The position numbers and the translations under genes were made by a program. DNA of 64,000 nucleotides from Sporosarcina gallistercoris (GTDB taxonomy: Bacteria > Bacillota > Bacilli > Bacillales_A > Planococcaceae), in NCBI RefSeq assembly GCF_014836415.1, contig NZ_JACSQY010000001.1, positions 372,001 to 436,000 of the forward strand, read 5' to 3'. This document shows positions 38,204-46,328 of the stretch, piece by piece. Numbering within the stretch: the first letter of the stretch is position 1; the number at the start of each line of letters is the position of its first letter. The notes beneath the pieces were generated by a model, which worked only from the letters and a program-made list of their open reading frames with translations, ran no database searches and was not told the DNA's origin.

Positions 38204-38903
38204 TCCGTTTGCGCTCCTTCTCCGTCAGCTGATTGAGCTGACGTTTCCTCTCGTTCTCGATTTCAGTCAGCTTAGTTTTAAATAGATTTCCGAATTCTTC
38301 TGGTTCCTCTTGTTTCTGATAAGGATTGGTCTTTCGCGTTTTCACTCCGTTGACAAGTCTCATGAGGAGAGTTTGTTGAAGAACTTGATCCTCTTCCGAA
38401 TAATAATCAGCTAGTTGAGCAATTTCTTCGGGATTCGAGAGTTCTTTAAGCAGCCGAACATCATCACCAACACCAATCAGGAAGTACTGCTCCCCAATTT
38501 TCACTAATTGAATCGACTTATGCTGTCCAAGCGATAGGCCACCCATGTTTTGCATAAGTTTGCCATGTTGGGTCACCCGATTCCGCGTATTGATGAACTT
38601 CACCATGCCATAGAGCAATGCAATGACAAATGCTAACGCTAAGAGGGTCTTAATATAATCCCATGCTGTCAAACCAACAGGGGAAGGTGACACATCATTG
38701 TTCAAATCCGCTTCATCCGGCTTCTCACTCTTAGCGGCAGGTGATTCCTCTTGTTCTTTGTTTTTTTTCAGATAATCGGTTACCGATGAATCTGTTTCCG
38801 CTTGAACAGTCATAGGTGCTGCACTTAAACATAAAAGCAGTGCAACGAGCAACAACCTACTGATGACTGCAAAGTGATTGATGTTAGCTAAGCGCTTTTT
38901 CAA
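38196..38903 (-). CDS. fliO: Flagellar biosynthesis protein FliO (FliZ)
   Basis: The 235-residue product has an N-terminal signal-like segment (about 17-35, LLLVALLLCLSAAPMTVQA), an acidic extracellular stretch, a second transmembrane helix (about 85-103) and a conserved cytoplasmic FliO domain. GGLSLGQHKSIQLVKIGEQYFLIG lies near 125. FliO scaffolds FliP ring assembly. The only start I find is TTG at 38903, 20 bases inside the end of cheY and with a weak ribosome site, so translation probably depends on cheY. Confidence 0.9.
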   Translation of the reverse strand: MKKRLANINHFAVISRLLLVALLLCLSAAPMTVQAETDSSVTDYLKKNKEQEESPAAKSEKPDEADLNNDVSPSPVGLTAWDYIKTLLALAFVIALLYGMVKFINTRNRVTQHGKLMQNMGGLSLGQHKSIQLVKIGEQYFLIGVGDDVRLLKELSNPEEIAQLADYYSEEDQVLQQTLLMRLVNGVKTRKTNPYQKQEEPEEFGNLFKTKLTEIENERKRQLNQLTEKERKRNE

Positions 38904-39246
38904 TTGCTTCTACGACCCGGTCTGCCTGGAATGGCTTCACAATGAAGTCTTTTGCTCCTGCTTGAATTGCGTCGATTACCATTGCTTGCTGCCCCATTGC
39001 TGAACACATGATGATTGTCGCATTCGGATCTTTTTCTTTGATTGCCTTTAGTGCTGCGATACCATCCATTTCAGGCATCGTAATATCCATCGTGACGAGA
39101 TCCGGTTTCAATTCGAAATACTTCTCAACTGCCTGTACTCCGTCAGCAGCCTCTCCAACGACTTCAAAATTATTTTTTGAAAGAATATCTTTTACCATCA
39201 TTCGCATAAATGCTGCATCATCCACTATTAAAATACGTTTTGACAT
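38884..39246 (-). CDS. cheY: Chemotaxis response regulator CheY
   Basis: The 120-residue single-domain receiver has the acidic pair D9 D10, phospho-acceptor D54 (VTMDITMP), Thr in CSAMG and Lys in FIVKPF. In B. subtilis-type motors CheY-P binds FliM and FliY and promotes counterclockwise rotation. The ATG at 39246 has GGAGG 8 bases upstream. It lies right after fliY. Confidence 0.97.
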   Translation of the reverse strand: MSKRILIVDDAAFMRMMVKDILSKNNFEVVGEAADGVQAVEKYFELKPDLVTMDITMPEMDGIAALKAIKEKDPNATIIMCSAMGQQAMVIDAIQAGAKDFIVKPFQADRVVEAIEKALS

Positions 39247-39264
39247 GTCCATGACCTCCAAGGT

Positions 39265-40446
39265 TTATCGTAAATTGTTTAACCGTTCTGTTTGGCTCAA
39301 GATATCCGTAATCCTTACACCGAAATTCTCATCGATGACGACAACTTCCCCTTTTGCAATGTGTCTGTTATTCACTAGGATATCAACAGGCTCGCCTGCT
39401 AGTTTGTCGAGTTCAATGATTGAACCGCTCGACATTTCCAGTATTTCCTTAACAGATCGCTTCGTCCGTCCTAACTCAACTGTCACTTTCAACGGTATAT
39501 CCAATAACAAGTTTAAGTTTGAAGTCTCGGATTGATTTAAGGATGGGGATTCAAAGCTTGCAAATTGCGCTTGTTGTACATTTGCATGCTGGTTTTGCTG
39601 CTGTCTTGGCGGCAAGTGCTGCGGTTCACTGTAGCCGGAATATTGCTGCTCACCTTGAGGATATGGTTGTGCTGGCGGCTGTTGTTGAACTTCTTGACGC
39701 TGTTCTTGCTGCGGTGCCGGTTCTGCAACTGTGGGTGCTGTTTCAGCGGCCGTATCACCGACAAGTGACGAAACAAGCTCTTTACCAAGTCCAAGCGGGA
39801 ACAACTGCATAATATTCGAATCAATAAGCGTTCCGACTTTTAAGTTGAATGACACTCGGATAAGCAGATCCTCCTGCGGGATACTTCCTGTGCCTTTGTC
39901 TTCTTGAACGTTTAGTAACTCAATTGTTGGTGGTGAAATATCCACTTTTTTATTGAACACTGTGGACATCGATGTTGCAGCAGACCCCATCATTTGGTTC
40001 ATCGCTTCCTGTACGGCGCTTAAATGGATTTCGCCCAAGTCGGGATCGGGTGAAAGTCCATCTCCACCTAGCATCAGGTCGGCGATAATGGCAGCATCAC
40101 TTTGCTTAATGACGAGCAAATTCGTCCCGCTCAGTCCCACTGTATATTCAACGCCAACTGCAACGTACGGATGAACAAATTCAGTTTCAAGTTCATTCCG
40201 ATTGATAACAGAGATCTTTGGTGTCGTAATTTCAACTTTTTGACCTAGTAATCCGGATAACGCTGTTGCCGAACTCCCAAAAGAAATATTACCGATTTCA
40301 CCTAGAGCATCTTGCTCCATTTCATCGAGATAATCGTCTGTTGAAATGCCCTGTATCTCCTGCTCCGCTTCAGCTCCGGTATCAATGGATTCTCCACGCA
40401 ACAGAGCTTCTATTTCTTCCTGTGAAAGGATATTATCACTCATCAT
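39265..40446 (-). CDS. fliY: Flagellar motor switch phosphatase FliY
   Basis: The roughly 394-residue product has three parts. The N-terminal CheY-P-binding peptide is SDNILSQEEIEALLRG. A CheC-like phosphatase domain has EIGNISFGSSA and VQEAMNQMMGSAAT as its two active-site helices. A Pro/Gln-rich linker (about 225-300) leads to a C-terminal FliN/SpoA domain (DIPLKVTVELGRTKRSVKEIL). It replaces FliN in the C-ring and dephosphorylates CheY-P at the switch. Two adjacent ATGs (40446, 40443) fit GGAGGGG. It overlaps the fliM end. Confidence 0.97.
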   Translation of the reverse strand: MMSDNILSQEEIEALLRGESIDTGAEAEQEIQGISTDDYLDEMEQDALGEIGNISFGSSATALSGLLGQKVEITTPKISVINRNELETEFVHPYVAVGVEYTVGLSGTNLLVIKQSDAAIIADLMLGGDGLSPDPDLGEIHLSAVQEAMNQMMGSAATSMSTVFNKKVDISPPTIELLNVQEDKGTGSIPQEDLLIRVSFNLKVGTLIDSNIMQLFPLGLGKELVSSLVGDTAAETAPTVAEPAPQQEQRQEVQQQPPAQPYPQGEQQYSGYSEPQHLPPRQQQNQHANVQQAQFASFESPSLNQSETSNLNLLLDIPLKVTVELGRTKRSVKEILEMSSGSIIELDKLAGEPVDILVNNRHIAKGEVVVIDENFGVRITDILSQTERLNNLR

Positions 40447-41437
40447 CTTCGTCATCCCCTCCAATCAGGGTATCTAGTATTTGGACAGCCATACGATTTC
40501 TCAAATGACCAGGTTGTGCTGTGAATTTAGGGATGCCGCTCACTTCTATCGTGAGTGGCGCATCATACGCGGTATCCAGTTCGATGACATCGCCAAGTTG
40601 AAGATATAATAAGTCTTCGATAGTCATAGCGCCTTCACCCAGTTTCGCAACAACGGGTAGATCCGCTTTTTTAATTCTCTTCTCAAGCACAATGCTCTGC
40701 TCAGGAGTCGGTTCTTTCTTATTCGTCTGCATCCAGTAGCGCACAGAGAGATTTGGTACAATCGGCTCTAATACGACGTGTGGAATACAGATGTTGATCA
40801 TTCCACTTGACTCTCCGATAACAATATTGAACGATATGACGACTACTGTCTCATTCGGAGAGATCATTTGAAGAAATTGCGGATTCACTTCCATTTCAGC
40901 GAGAAACGGATCGATGTCTGCAATATTCGACCAGGCTTCACGTAAGTTGTCAAAAGATCGCTCGAACAAACCTGTAAGAATCTTTGTTTCGATCTCAGTC
41001 ATATTATCGATTTTCCCCGAACTCTCGCCATAGCCGCCCATCAGCCGTTCCAGCATGGAATAGGCGACATTCGGATTGACTTCCATAATAATGTTTCCTT
41101 CAAGCGGCGGGACTTCAAATATATTGAGGAGCGTCATGTTCGGGATCGACCGAATGAACTCTTCAAACGGAATTTGGTCAACGGACGCTACATTGATTTG
41201 GATATATGTTCGTAATTTTGCTGAAAAATAAGTGGTGAGCAATCGAGCGAAATTTTCATGGATTCGGGTTAAACTGCGAATCTGGTCTTTTGAAAAGCGC
41301 AATGCCCGCTTGAAATCATATACTTTAACTTTCTTGGTCTCATCTTCTTTTTTTATTTCGTCCGCCGTCATTTCACCTGTCGAAATGGCGGACAGCAGTG
41401 CGTCTATCTCGTTTTGGGATAAAATATCTCCCGACAT
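40436..41437 (-). CDS. fliM: Flagellar motor switch protein FliM
   Basis: The 333-residue product has the N-terminal CheY-P-binding motif SGDILSQNEIDALLSAI. The central CheC-like domain includes the GGYGES loop region (ERLMGGYGESSG), and the C-terminal SpoA-type domain binds FliN/FliY. It links FliG to the lower C-ring. The Shine-Dalgarno is AGGAGGTGG. Confidence 0.98.
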   Translation of the reverse strand: MSGDILSQNEIDALLSAISTGEMTADEIKKEDETKKVKVYDFKRALRFSKDQIRSLTRIHENFARLLTTYFSAKLRTYIQINVASVDQIPFEEFIRSIPNMTLLNIFEVPPLEGNIIMEVNPNVAYSMLERLMGGYGESSGKIDNMTEIETKILTGLFERSFDNLREAWSNIADIDPFLAEMEVNPQFLQMISPNETVVVISFNIVIGESSGMINICIPHVVLEPIVPNLSVRYWMQTNKKEPTPEQSIVLEKRIKKADLPVVAKLGEGAMTIEDLLYLQLGDVIELDTAYDAPLTIEVSGIPKFTAQPGHLRNRMAVQILDTLIGGDDEDDE

Positions 41438-41474
41438 TAGGCCACCTCCTTTTCACTCTTAATTGGTTGAATGC

Positions 41475-41903
41475 TTATTGAATAATGTAAGAGACGATGT
41501 ATACCTTCTCGATCTTCCCCTCTTGCATAAGAGGGTTCAACTGAGCCTTGATGGCATCTTCAAAAGCTTGCTTCCCTGTTTTGCCTTCAAAATCTTTAGC
41601 ACTCTTCTCGGACAATTCCTGGATGACGATGTTATTCACTTGGAAGTCACGTTTCGTAAGTTCTTCTGCAGACTTTTTATTACTTGTTTGGATTTTCAAT
41701 GAAATACGGATAAATTGACGACCGCTTAAATTCGTTGTAATTTCGGGAATGTCTACAGACGATTCAATGATTTCATCAATGGATGGTTCTTTTTCAGCTT
41801 CGTCACCATTTTTCAATTGTAAAGTGAGGATGAGACCCACAACGCCAACGAGAGTGATACTTACTAATATGATTAGAGAGATTGTCAATACTTTATTCTT
41901 CAT
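41475..41903 (-). CDS. fliL: Flagellar basal body-associated protein FliL
   Basis: The 142-residue product has one transmembrane helix (about 5-27) and an extracytoplasmic FliL domain with the stomatin-like pattern RQFIRISLKIQTSNK. FliL rings surround stator units and raise motor output. I chose the ATG at 41903 with GAGGTGAAG upstream; a GTG 9 bases earlier falls inside that ribosome site. It overlaps the end of swrD by 11 bases. Confidence 0.94.
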   Translation of the reverse strand: MKNKVLTISLIILVSITLVGVVGLILTLQLKNGDEAEKEPSIDEIIESSVDIPEITTNLSGRQFIRISLKIQTSNKKSAEELTKRDFQVNNIVIQELSEKSAKDFEGKTGKQAFEDAIKAQLNPLMQEGKIEKVYIVSYIIQ

Positions 41904-42114
41904 CTTCTTCACCTCGCAAATGTGGGTTCGATAGTAGTTGAACAGATTGATAGAACTTTATGATACGGTCGTTCACTGTATCCATTGAATCGAGAACGAC
42001 GTATTTTGTGCCCGTCGTCAACGTAATGGTCGTATCGGGAAACGATTCCACTTTTTCTATGTAGAGTGCGTTCAAATGGAATGCAGCTCCATTGAGTCGT
42101 GTCACTTGAATCAT
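41893..42114 (-). CDS. swrD: Flagellar FlbD-family protein SwrD
   Basis: The 73-residue product starts MIQVTRLNGAAFHLNALYIEKVE, the FlbD/SwrD signature. In B. subtilis SwrD raises flagellar motor torque and is needed for swarming. Both the size and the place between the hook gene and fliL match. The ATG at 42114 is the family start but has no ribosome site at normal distance. The nearest AAAGGAGG is 33 bases upstream, across a hairpin. A GTG at 42132 would give an N-terminal extension not seen in the family. Confidence 0.92.
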   Translation of the reverse strand: MIQVTRLNGAAFHLNALYIEKVESFPDTTITLTTGTKYVVLDSMDTVNDRIIKFYQSVQLLSNPHLRGEEDEE

Positions 42115-42155
42115 ATGTAAAGGGCCAGGCACAAGAGCCGGCCCGACCCTCCTTT
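42112..42155 (-). promoter_or_regulatory. Hairpin-separated ribosome binding site of swrD
   Basis: On the minus strand the strong Shine-Dalgarno AAAGGAGG (42155-42148) is followed by 3 bases and a hairpin at 42144-42122 (GGGCCGGC with GCCTGGCCC, one mismatch). Seven bases then lead to the ATG. With the hairpin folded, the distance is 10 bases. It is not followed by Ts, so it is not a terminator. Confidence 0.7.
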
Positions 42156-42186
42156 AACGAGCAAATTATGTGGTTCGATAAGGTAA

Positions 42187-42390
42187 GCTACAGTCGTTGT
42201 TTTCCGCTTCAGACGGACGCTTTCCGGGGGCACGATCTCAGCCAATCGAACAACGAAGGGTTCGATTGGCCGTATTTTAGCGAGCTTTGCTAAAATTAAG
42301 GCAGCACTCTTTTCCGTCGCTTCGCTCCTGCGGGGTCTTCAATCTTCACTGATCTCTCCGGAGGCGCCGTCTTTCGCTTCAAACAACTAG
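42187..42390. repeat. Structured repeat-like element with nested inverted repeats
   Basis: This fills most of the 304-base gap between flgG and swrD and codes for nothing. Outer arms pair imperfectly (GCTA..TTGTTT..GACGG.CGC..CCGG near 42187-42230 with their complements near 42357-42390). Inside are a perfect 10-bp hairpin (GCCAATCGAA/TTCGATTGGC, 42241-42270) and an 8-bp hairpin (ATTTTAGC/GCTAAAAT, 42274-42296). Phrases such as GGACGCTTTCCG and CTGCGGGGTCTTC resemble, from memory, a dispersed non-coding repeat of Bacillales genomes. Only one copy is seen in this window. Confidence 0.6.
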
Positions 42391-42418
42391 CATAGTTGTA
42401 AACTACTTGAATATACTA

Positions 42419-43252
42419 TTAACGCTTCAAGTTAACGAGTTCTTGAAGGATTTCGTCCGATGTCGTAATGATCCGTGTGTTGGCTTGGAATCCACGTTGA
42501 GCGACGATCATTTCTGTAAATTCTTCAGAGAGGTCGACGTTGGACATTTCCAGGGATCCGGATTTAACTGTACCACGACCGTCAGTTAGTGGAGCTCCAG
42601 CTAAAGCACCTCCTGAGTTAGCTGATTCTTTATACATATTTCCACCCACCTTTTCTAATCCACCCGGGTTATTAAACGTTGCTATTTGAACTTGTCCCGC
42701 GATTTTAAGAACGCCTCCTTGAACATAGTTCACTGTACCATCCTGTCCAATCGACATATTTGTCGCATCACTTGGGATAGTTAGCTTTCCTCGTGTTGTT
42801 CCAACTGCTGTATCGCCATTGATACCTTGGAATCCCATAACAAATCTACCATCGCCATCTACCAAAGCACCAGATTTGTCCATATAGAAATTTCCTGCTC
42901 TAGTATATTGAACATCCGTAGTATTAGCTCCATCCTGTACTATGAAGAATCCGTCGCCCTCGATAGCAAGATCAAGCGTGTTTCCTGTAAATTGCGTTGA
43001 ACCTGCCGTGTGGAGTGTATCTATCGCAGCAAGTTGTGAACCGAGACCTACTTGCTTAGGGTTTACCCCACCGCGCGTATTTCCGACTGGTGCACTTGCA
43101 CCTGCAACTGTCTGTGAATATAAATCCTTAAATACAGTACGTCCCTTTTTAAATCCATAAGTATTCACGTTCGAAATGTTGTTACCAATTACATCCAGCT
43201 TTGTTTGAAAGTTTTTAAGTCCTGAAATTCCTGAGTACATTGAGCGTAACAT
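42419..43252 (-). CDS. flgG: Flagellar hook protein of the fla/che operon (FlgE, often annotated FlgG)
   Basis: The 277-residue product has the N-terminal rod/hook motif MLRSMYSGISGLKNFQTKLDVIGNNISNVNTYGFKK (family N-domain), the internal LDLAIEGDGFFIV segment near 95 and the C-terminal helix DLSEEFTEMIVAQRGFQANTRII. In B. subtilis the equivalent gene encodes the hook protein FlgE, although databases often call it FlgG. It lies after flgD and ylzI. The ATG at 43252 has GAGAGGGG upstream; an 18-residue extension upstream has no family match. Confidence 0.92.
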   Translation of the reverse strand: MLRSMYSGISGLKNFQTKLDVIGNNISNVNTYGFKKGRTVFKDLYSQTVAGASAPVGNTRGGVNPKQVGLGSQLAAIDTLHTAGSTQFTGNTLDLAIEGDGFFIVQDGANTTDVQYTRAGNFYMDKSGALVDGDGRFVMGFQGINGDTAVGTTRGKLTIPSDATNMSIGQDGTVNYVQGGVLKIAGQVQIATFNNPGGLEKVGGNMYKESANSGGALAGAPLTDGRGTVKSGSLEMSNVDLSEEFTEMIVAQRGFQANTRIITTSDEILQELVNLKR

Positions 43253-43350
43253 ATTGTATTTTCCCCTCTCGGATTGTAAAGTGCAAGTGCCTCTGTCGGT
43301 CGGCAATGCGGTGGCATCCTTATTCTTAAGGTCCTGCCAATGTTCGTTTG

Positions 43351-43725
43351 TTAACTTAGGATAATCGTTCCATCGATGTTCGTGAACAGCTGATCTTTCG
43401 CTTCCTTACGATCCATCGCTGTGATGACTGTGGAATTTTTTGCACTGACAATGAGTGCGGCTTGGTCCAGCAGTACGAGTGAGTCGCGAATCCCTTTCGC
43501 TTTTGCCTCGTTTACTTTGTCCGTGACATGAGCCCATTCGGCTTCAGATATCGTGATATTCCGTTCCGTCAGACGTTCAGTCGCATGTTTACTGACCTTT
43601 AGCGTTTGTGGTGCAAGCGCGTTGTTCAGTTGTTCGACGAAGGACTGTTTCGGTATGGCCTGTTTCAATTGTCCGGGTCGTAGTTGCGGCTGCGATTGGA
43701 GACGCTGAATGTTTAGCTGATTCAT
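43351..43725 (-). CDS. ylzI: Flagellar operon protein YlzI (TIGR02530 type)
   Basis: The 124-residue protein matches the small flagellar operon family found between flgD and the hook gene in Bacillales. The diagnostic middle is SKHATERLTERNITISEAEW, and the C-terminus has TAMDRKEAKDQLFTNIDGTIIL. No membrane segment or catalytic motif is visible. Function is unknown; a hook-assembly role is suggested only by position. Confidence 0.9.
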   Translation of the reverse strand: MNQLNIQRLQSQPQLRPGQLKQAIPKQSFVEQLNNALAPQTLKVSKHATERLTERNITISEAEWAHVTDKVNEAKAKGIRDSLVLLDQAALIVSAKNSTVITAMDRKEAKDQLFTNIDGTIILS

Positions 43726-43747
43726 ACAATCGCTCCGTTCTAACTAG

Positions 43748-44395
43748 TTATTTACTTATTGAAGTGAATTTGTTCCCTTCAATCTTTTCTCCGTTTTCCA
43801 GAATGTACAATAGTTTTCCATCTTTATTGGATACTGATGTTACTGTCCCTGTCTTTTCGGTTTCACCATCCAGATAACCGACTGTCTTGCCAATCAGCAT
43901 ACTTGCTTCTACCAAACTATTGGAATTCACTCCGCCTGATAGTACTTCTGAGATATTACCTGGTGACAATTCTTGGCCATCAGCCATTGTGAACACTACG
44001 GAACCATTCACATATTTAATGGATGTTATTGTTCCAGTGCCTTCTGTAATGACTGGTTTCCCGTCTTCATCAGGTTTCTCTGCCACTTTGTGCCACTTAA
44101 TATCTTTTCCAACAAACGAATTGTATTGAATCAATTGGCTTTGGTTTTGGGATTCCGCGAATTTCTCAAAAGCTTTTGTAAGGTTCATAGTTTGTTCCAG
44201 TGCAGAAAACTGCGCCATTTGTGCGATGAACTCGTTATCTTTCATCGGATTTGTAGGATCCTGGTTCTGCAACTGTGCAATCAGCAACTTCATGAAGTCG
44301 TCTTTGCCTAACGTGCCTTGGCCAGTTTTCCGTTCATCCCTCTGCTTATTCACAAGATACATGGAATCTGTTATCGCTTGTTGTCCATCTACCAT
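43748..44395 (-). CDS. flgD: Flagellar hook capping protein FlgD
   Basis: The 215-residue product has the FlgD N-terminal signature LGKDDFMKLLIAQLQNQDPTNPMKDNEFIAQMAQFSALEQ (residues about 29-68, read as a family block). A longer C-terminal part of beta-rich FlgD tudor-like type follows. FlgD caps the growing hook. It follows fliK by 3 bases. Confidence 0.96.
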   Translation of the reverse strand: MVDGQQAITDSMYLVNKQRDERKTGQGTLGKDDFMKLLIAQLQNQDPTNPMKDNEFIAQMAQFSALEQTMNLTKAFEKFAESQNQSQLIQYNSFVGKDIKWHKVAEKPDEDGKPVITEGTGTITSIKYVNGSVVFTMADGQELSPGNISEVLSGGVNSNSLVEASMLIGKTVGYLDGETEKTGTVTSVSNKDGKLLYILENGEKIEGNKFTSISK

Positions 44396-44398
44396 TTG

Positions 44399-45673
44399 TT
44401 ACACCTCCACATCGAGCAAATATTCTTGGAACGATTGCTGTTCATCATGTTCGTGCTCTTCTGTTTCTTGTTGATCGTCATTTCCTTTAAACTGCTGATG
44501 GTTAAAGTTTTGACTGCGATCGTTACGGGATGGATCTTGAACAGCTTGCGTCACGTCAATCCGATCTACTTGAATATTCTGCTGGTTGAATGACTGTCTT
44601 AACTGGTGCAGTTGGCTGTCTAACATCTCTTTTCCTAGAGCTGTTGAAGCAAGTATTCTTGCAGTCATGACGCCGTTGGTCTGAATGAGTTCAATTCGGA
44701 TTTGACCGAGTTGTTCAGGATTCAGCTTGACTAGCAAACGATTTGTGCCACCCTGTTGGCCAAAGTTCGTCTGCTTAAACAGTCCTTGTAATTTTGCAAG
44801 CAAAGCCTCGGATTGACTGGTAGGTCGTGTTTCTTGCGTTTCAAATGAAAAAACATTCCTAGATACTATCGGTTGTACACTTGTATTGTGAAGAAGCTGA
44901 GATGGATTTTGCTCACTTTTCCCATCATTGGGTGTCTGTTCTTGACTACTCTTTGTCACATTTACGATTGCACTCATAAAAGCTGATGGAATTGAATCTT
45001 TACTTTTAAAATCACTTGTCTTTAAAATAGTTTCACTGTCTAGGATACCTTTCAATTCTGTCAAACTGGTTTGTTGCCAACCAAGTAAGTCCTTTTTCGG
45101 AAGCACGGTTTCAACCATTTTCAAAAATGCTAGAACGTCCGCTGCTCGTTGTGGTGTAGCCTGTGCTTCACTATTCAACATTTCTCCAAGCGCACCTAAT
45201 AGATGAGGTGTTTGTTCATTTACGACACTTAAAAGCGTCCACAAATCGTTGGAATACATGACTTCCGCCAGTTCTTCCTTAGTAAGACCTGCCTCGTCTA
45301 ACAATGTGCTGATGGTTTCCAACAATTCTGCTGGATCCAATGCTAAAACTTCCGCCCATTCTTCAATCGAACTGGCTTCGCCCAACTTGCCAAGACCGCT
45401 CAGAATATCTTGCTGAGGAATGTCAGTCAATGACTCCAATACTTTAGCAAGGTCTTCGACAGTTGGTGCAGATAGAATTTCGCTGATTGTTCCTGATAAC
45501 GCGCCTGCCTGATCGGCGGAACCTGGGTTTTTCGTAGTTTCGACGCTTTTCGTCATTCCAGCAAGTACAGAACCAAATTTCCCATTGAATTTCCCAGTTG
45601 TTTGAACTGAATTTCCCGATACCGCAACTGGAGCTGGAGCTGTCATCGCTATTGGAACTGAACCAATATTCAT
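44399..45673 (-). CDS. fliK: Flagellar hook-length control protein FliK
   Basis: The 424-residue product is low in sequence conservation in its long N-terminal export and ruler part (Ser/Thr/Gln-rich, helical segments). It ends with the conserved FliK C-terminal domain: LLVKLNPEQLGQIRIELIQTNG near 325, then QLHQLRQSFNQQNIQVDRIDV. It measures the hook and triggers FlhB switching. The start has TTAGGAGGTG upstream. A palindrome lies just before it. Confidence 0.94.
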   Translation of the reverse strand: MNIGSVPIAMTAPAPVAVSGNSVQTTGKFNGKFGSVLAGMTKSVETTKNPGSADQAGALSGTISEILSAPTVEDLAKVLESLTDIPQQDILSGLGKLGEASSIEEWAEVLALDPAELLETISTLLDEAGLTKEELAEVMYSNDLWTLLSVVNEQTPHLLGALGEMLNSEAQATPQRAADVLAFLKMVETVLPKKDLLGWQQTSLTELKGILDSETILKTSDFKSKDSIPSAFMSAIVNVTKSSQEQTPNDGKSEQNPSQLLHNTSVQPIVSRNVFSFETQETRPTSQSEALLAKLQGLFKQTNFGQQGGTNRLLVKLNPEQLGQIRIELIQTNGVMTARILASTALGKEMLDSQLHQLRQSFNQQNIQVDRIDVTQAVQDPSRNDRSQNFNHQQFKGNDDQQETEEHEHDEQQSFQEYLLDVEV

Positions 45674-45689
45674 TTTTTCACCTCCTAAG

Positions 45690-45718
45690 ATATAATCTAT
45701 TACTTTATGATTATATCA
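45690..45718. promoter_or_regulatory. AT-rich 9-bp inverted repeat before fliK
   Basis: GATATAATC and GATTATATC are perfect complements separated by 11 bases, between the ylxF stop and the fliK ribosome site. Each arm contains TATAAT or its complement. It may be an mRNA hairpin or a binding site. There is no T run, so it is not a terminator. Confidence 0.45.
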
Positions 45719-46324
45719 TCATTTAGCTAAAAGGGCAGTATATTTCGCAGCATCCTCCGGTGTCATTTTTTCAAGAACAGCCGCTAGCGTATTCGCCTTC
45801 ATTTGCGAAAGAAGCTGGAGTGCTTGGGCATCGTCCATTTTTGTAATGACAGGGGCCGCAGATTTTGCAGACATCTGTTCAAAGGTTGACACGAGCTGCG
45901 CTATTTCCTTACTGGAACTATCATTCGTTCTTTGCAGGACTAAAATTTCAGCTTGCAGCTTTTCTTGTGCAAGGGTTAACTCTTCATTTTTCGCATTGGA
46001 CTTCTTCAAGTCTTCCTGTATATCCATCAGTTGCTGCTCTTTCTGTTTCAGCTCTTCTTTCATGGCGACGACACGGTCTTCTAATACTTTTTTATCTTTT
46101 TTTGTGGAAGAGTCTTGTTTTTTCTGTTCTAGTGCAGGAACGGAAGCTGTCCATTCTTTCGCTTTATCCACCACATTCACATCTGCAACTTTTGCAATAA
46201 TAAGGAGAACAGCTATCGCAAAAATAAGTGGAATCACAAACCACGCGAGTAACATCTGAAAGAAACTTCCGGCCTTGCGCTCTTCTTGGTAGGAGTCTGG
46301 CACTTTAGTCTTTTTACGTTTCAC
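45719..46324 (-). CDS. ylxF: YlxF, MotE-family flagellar protein
   Basis: The roughly 201-residue product has one transmembrane helix (about 25-47), a long coiled coil (about 65-150) and a C-terminal MgtE_N-like segment (ALQLLSQMKANTLAAVLEKMTPEDAAKYTALL). This layout is typical of the MotE/YlxF group in fla operons between fliJ and fliK. The MotE homologue of Sinorhizobium is a chaperone of a motor protein; in Bacillus the role is unclear. I chose the GTG at 46324 with GGGTGG upstream. An ATG at 46345 is open but overlaps fliJ and has no ribosome site. Confidence 0.85.
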   Translation of the reverse strand: MKRKKTKVPDSYQEERKAGSFFQMLLAWFVIPLIFAIAVLLIIAKVADVNVVDKAKEWTASVPALEQKKQDSSTKKDKKVLEDRVVAMKEELKQKEQQLMDIQEDLKKSNAKNEELTLAQEKLQAEILVLQRTNDSSSKEIAQLVSTFEQMSAKSAAPVITKMDDAQALQLLSQMKANTLAAVLEKMTPEDAAKYTALLAK

Positions 46325-46328
46325 CTGC

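Noticed and set aside
42150-42410. Insertion sequence or MITE with target duplication
   Set aside because: No transposase and no clear flanking direct repeat; described only as a structured repeat-like element.
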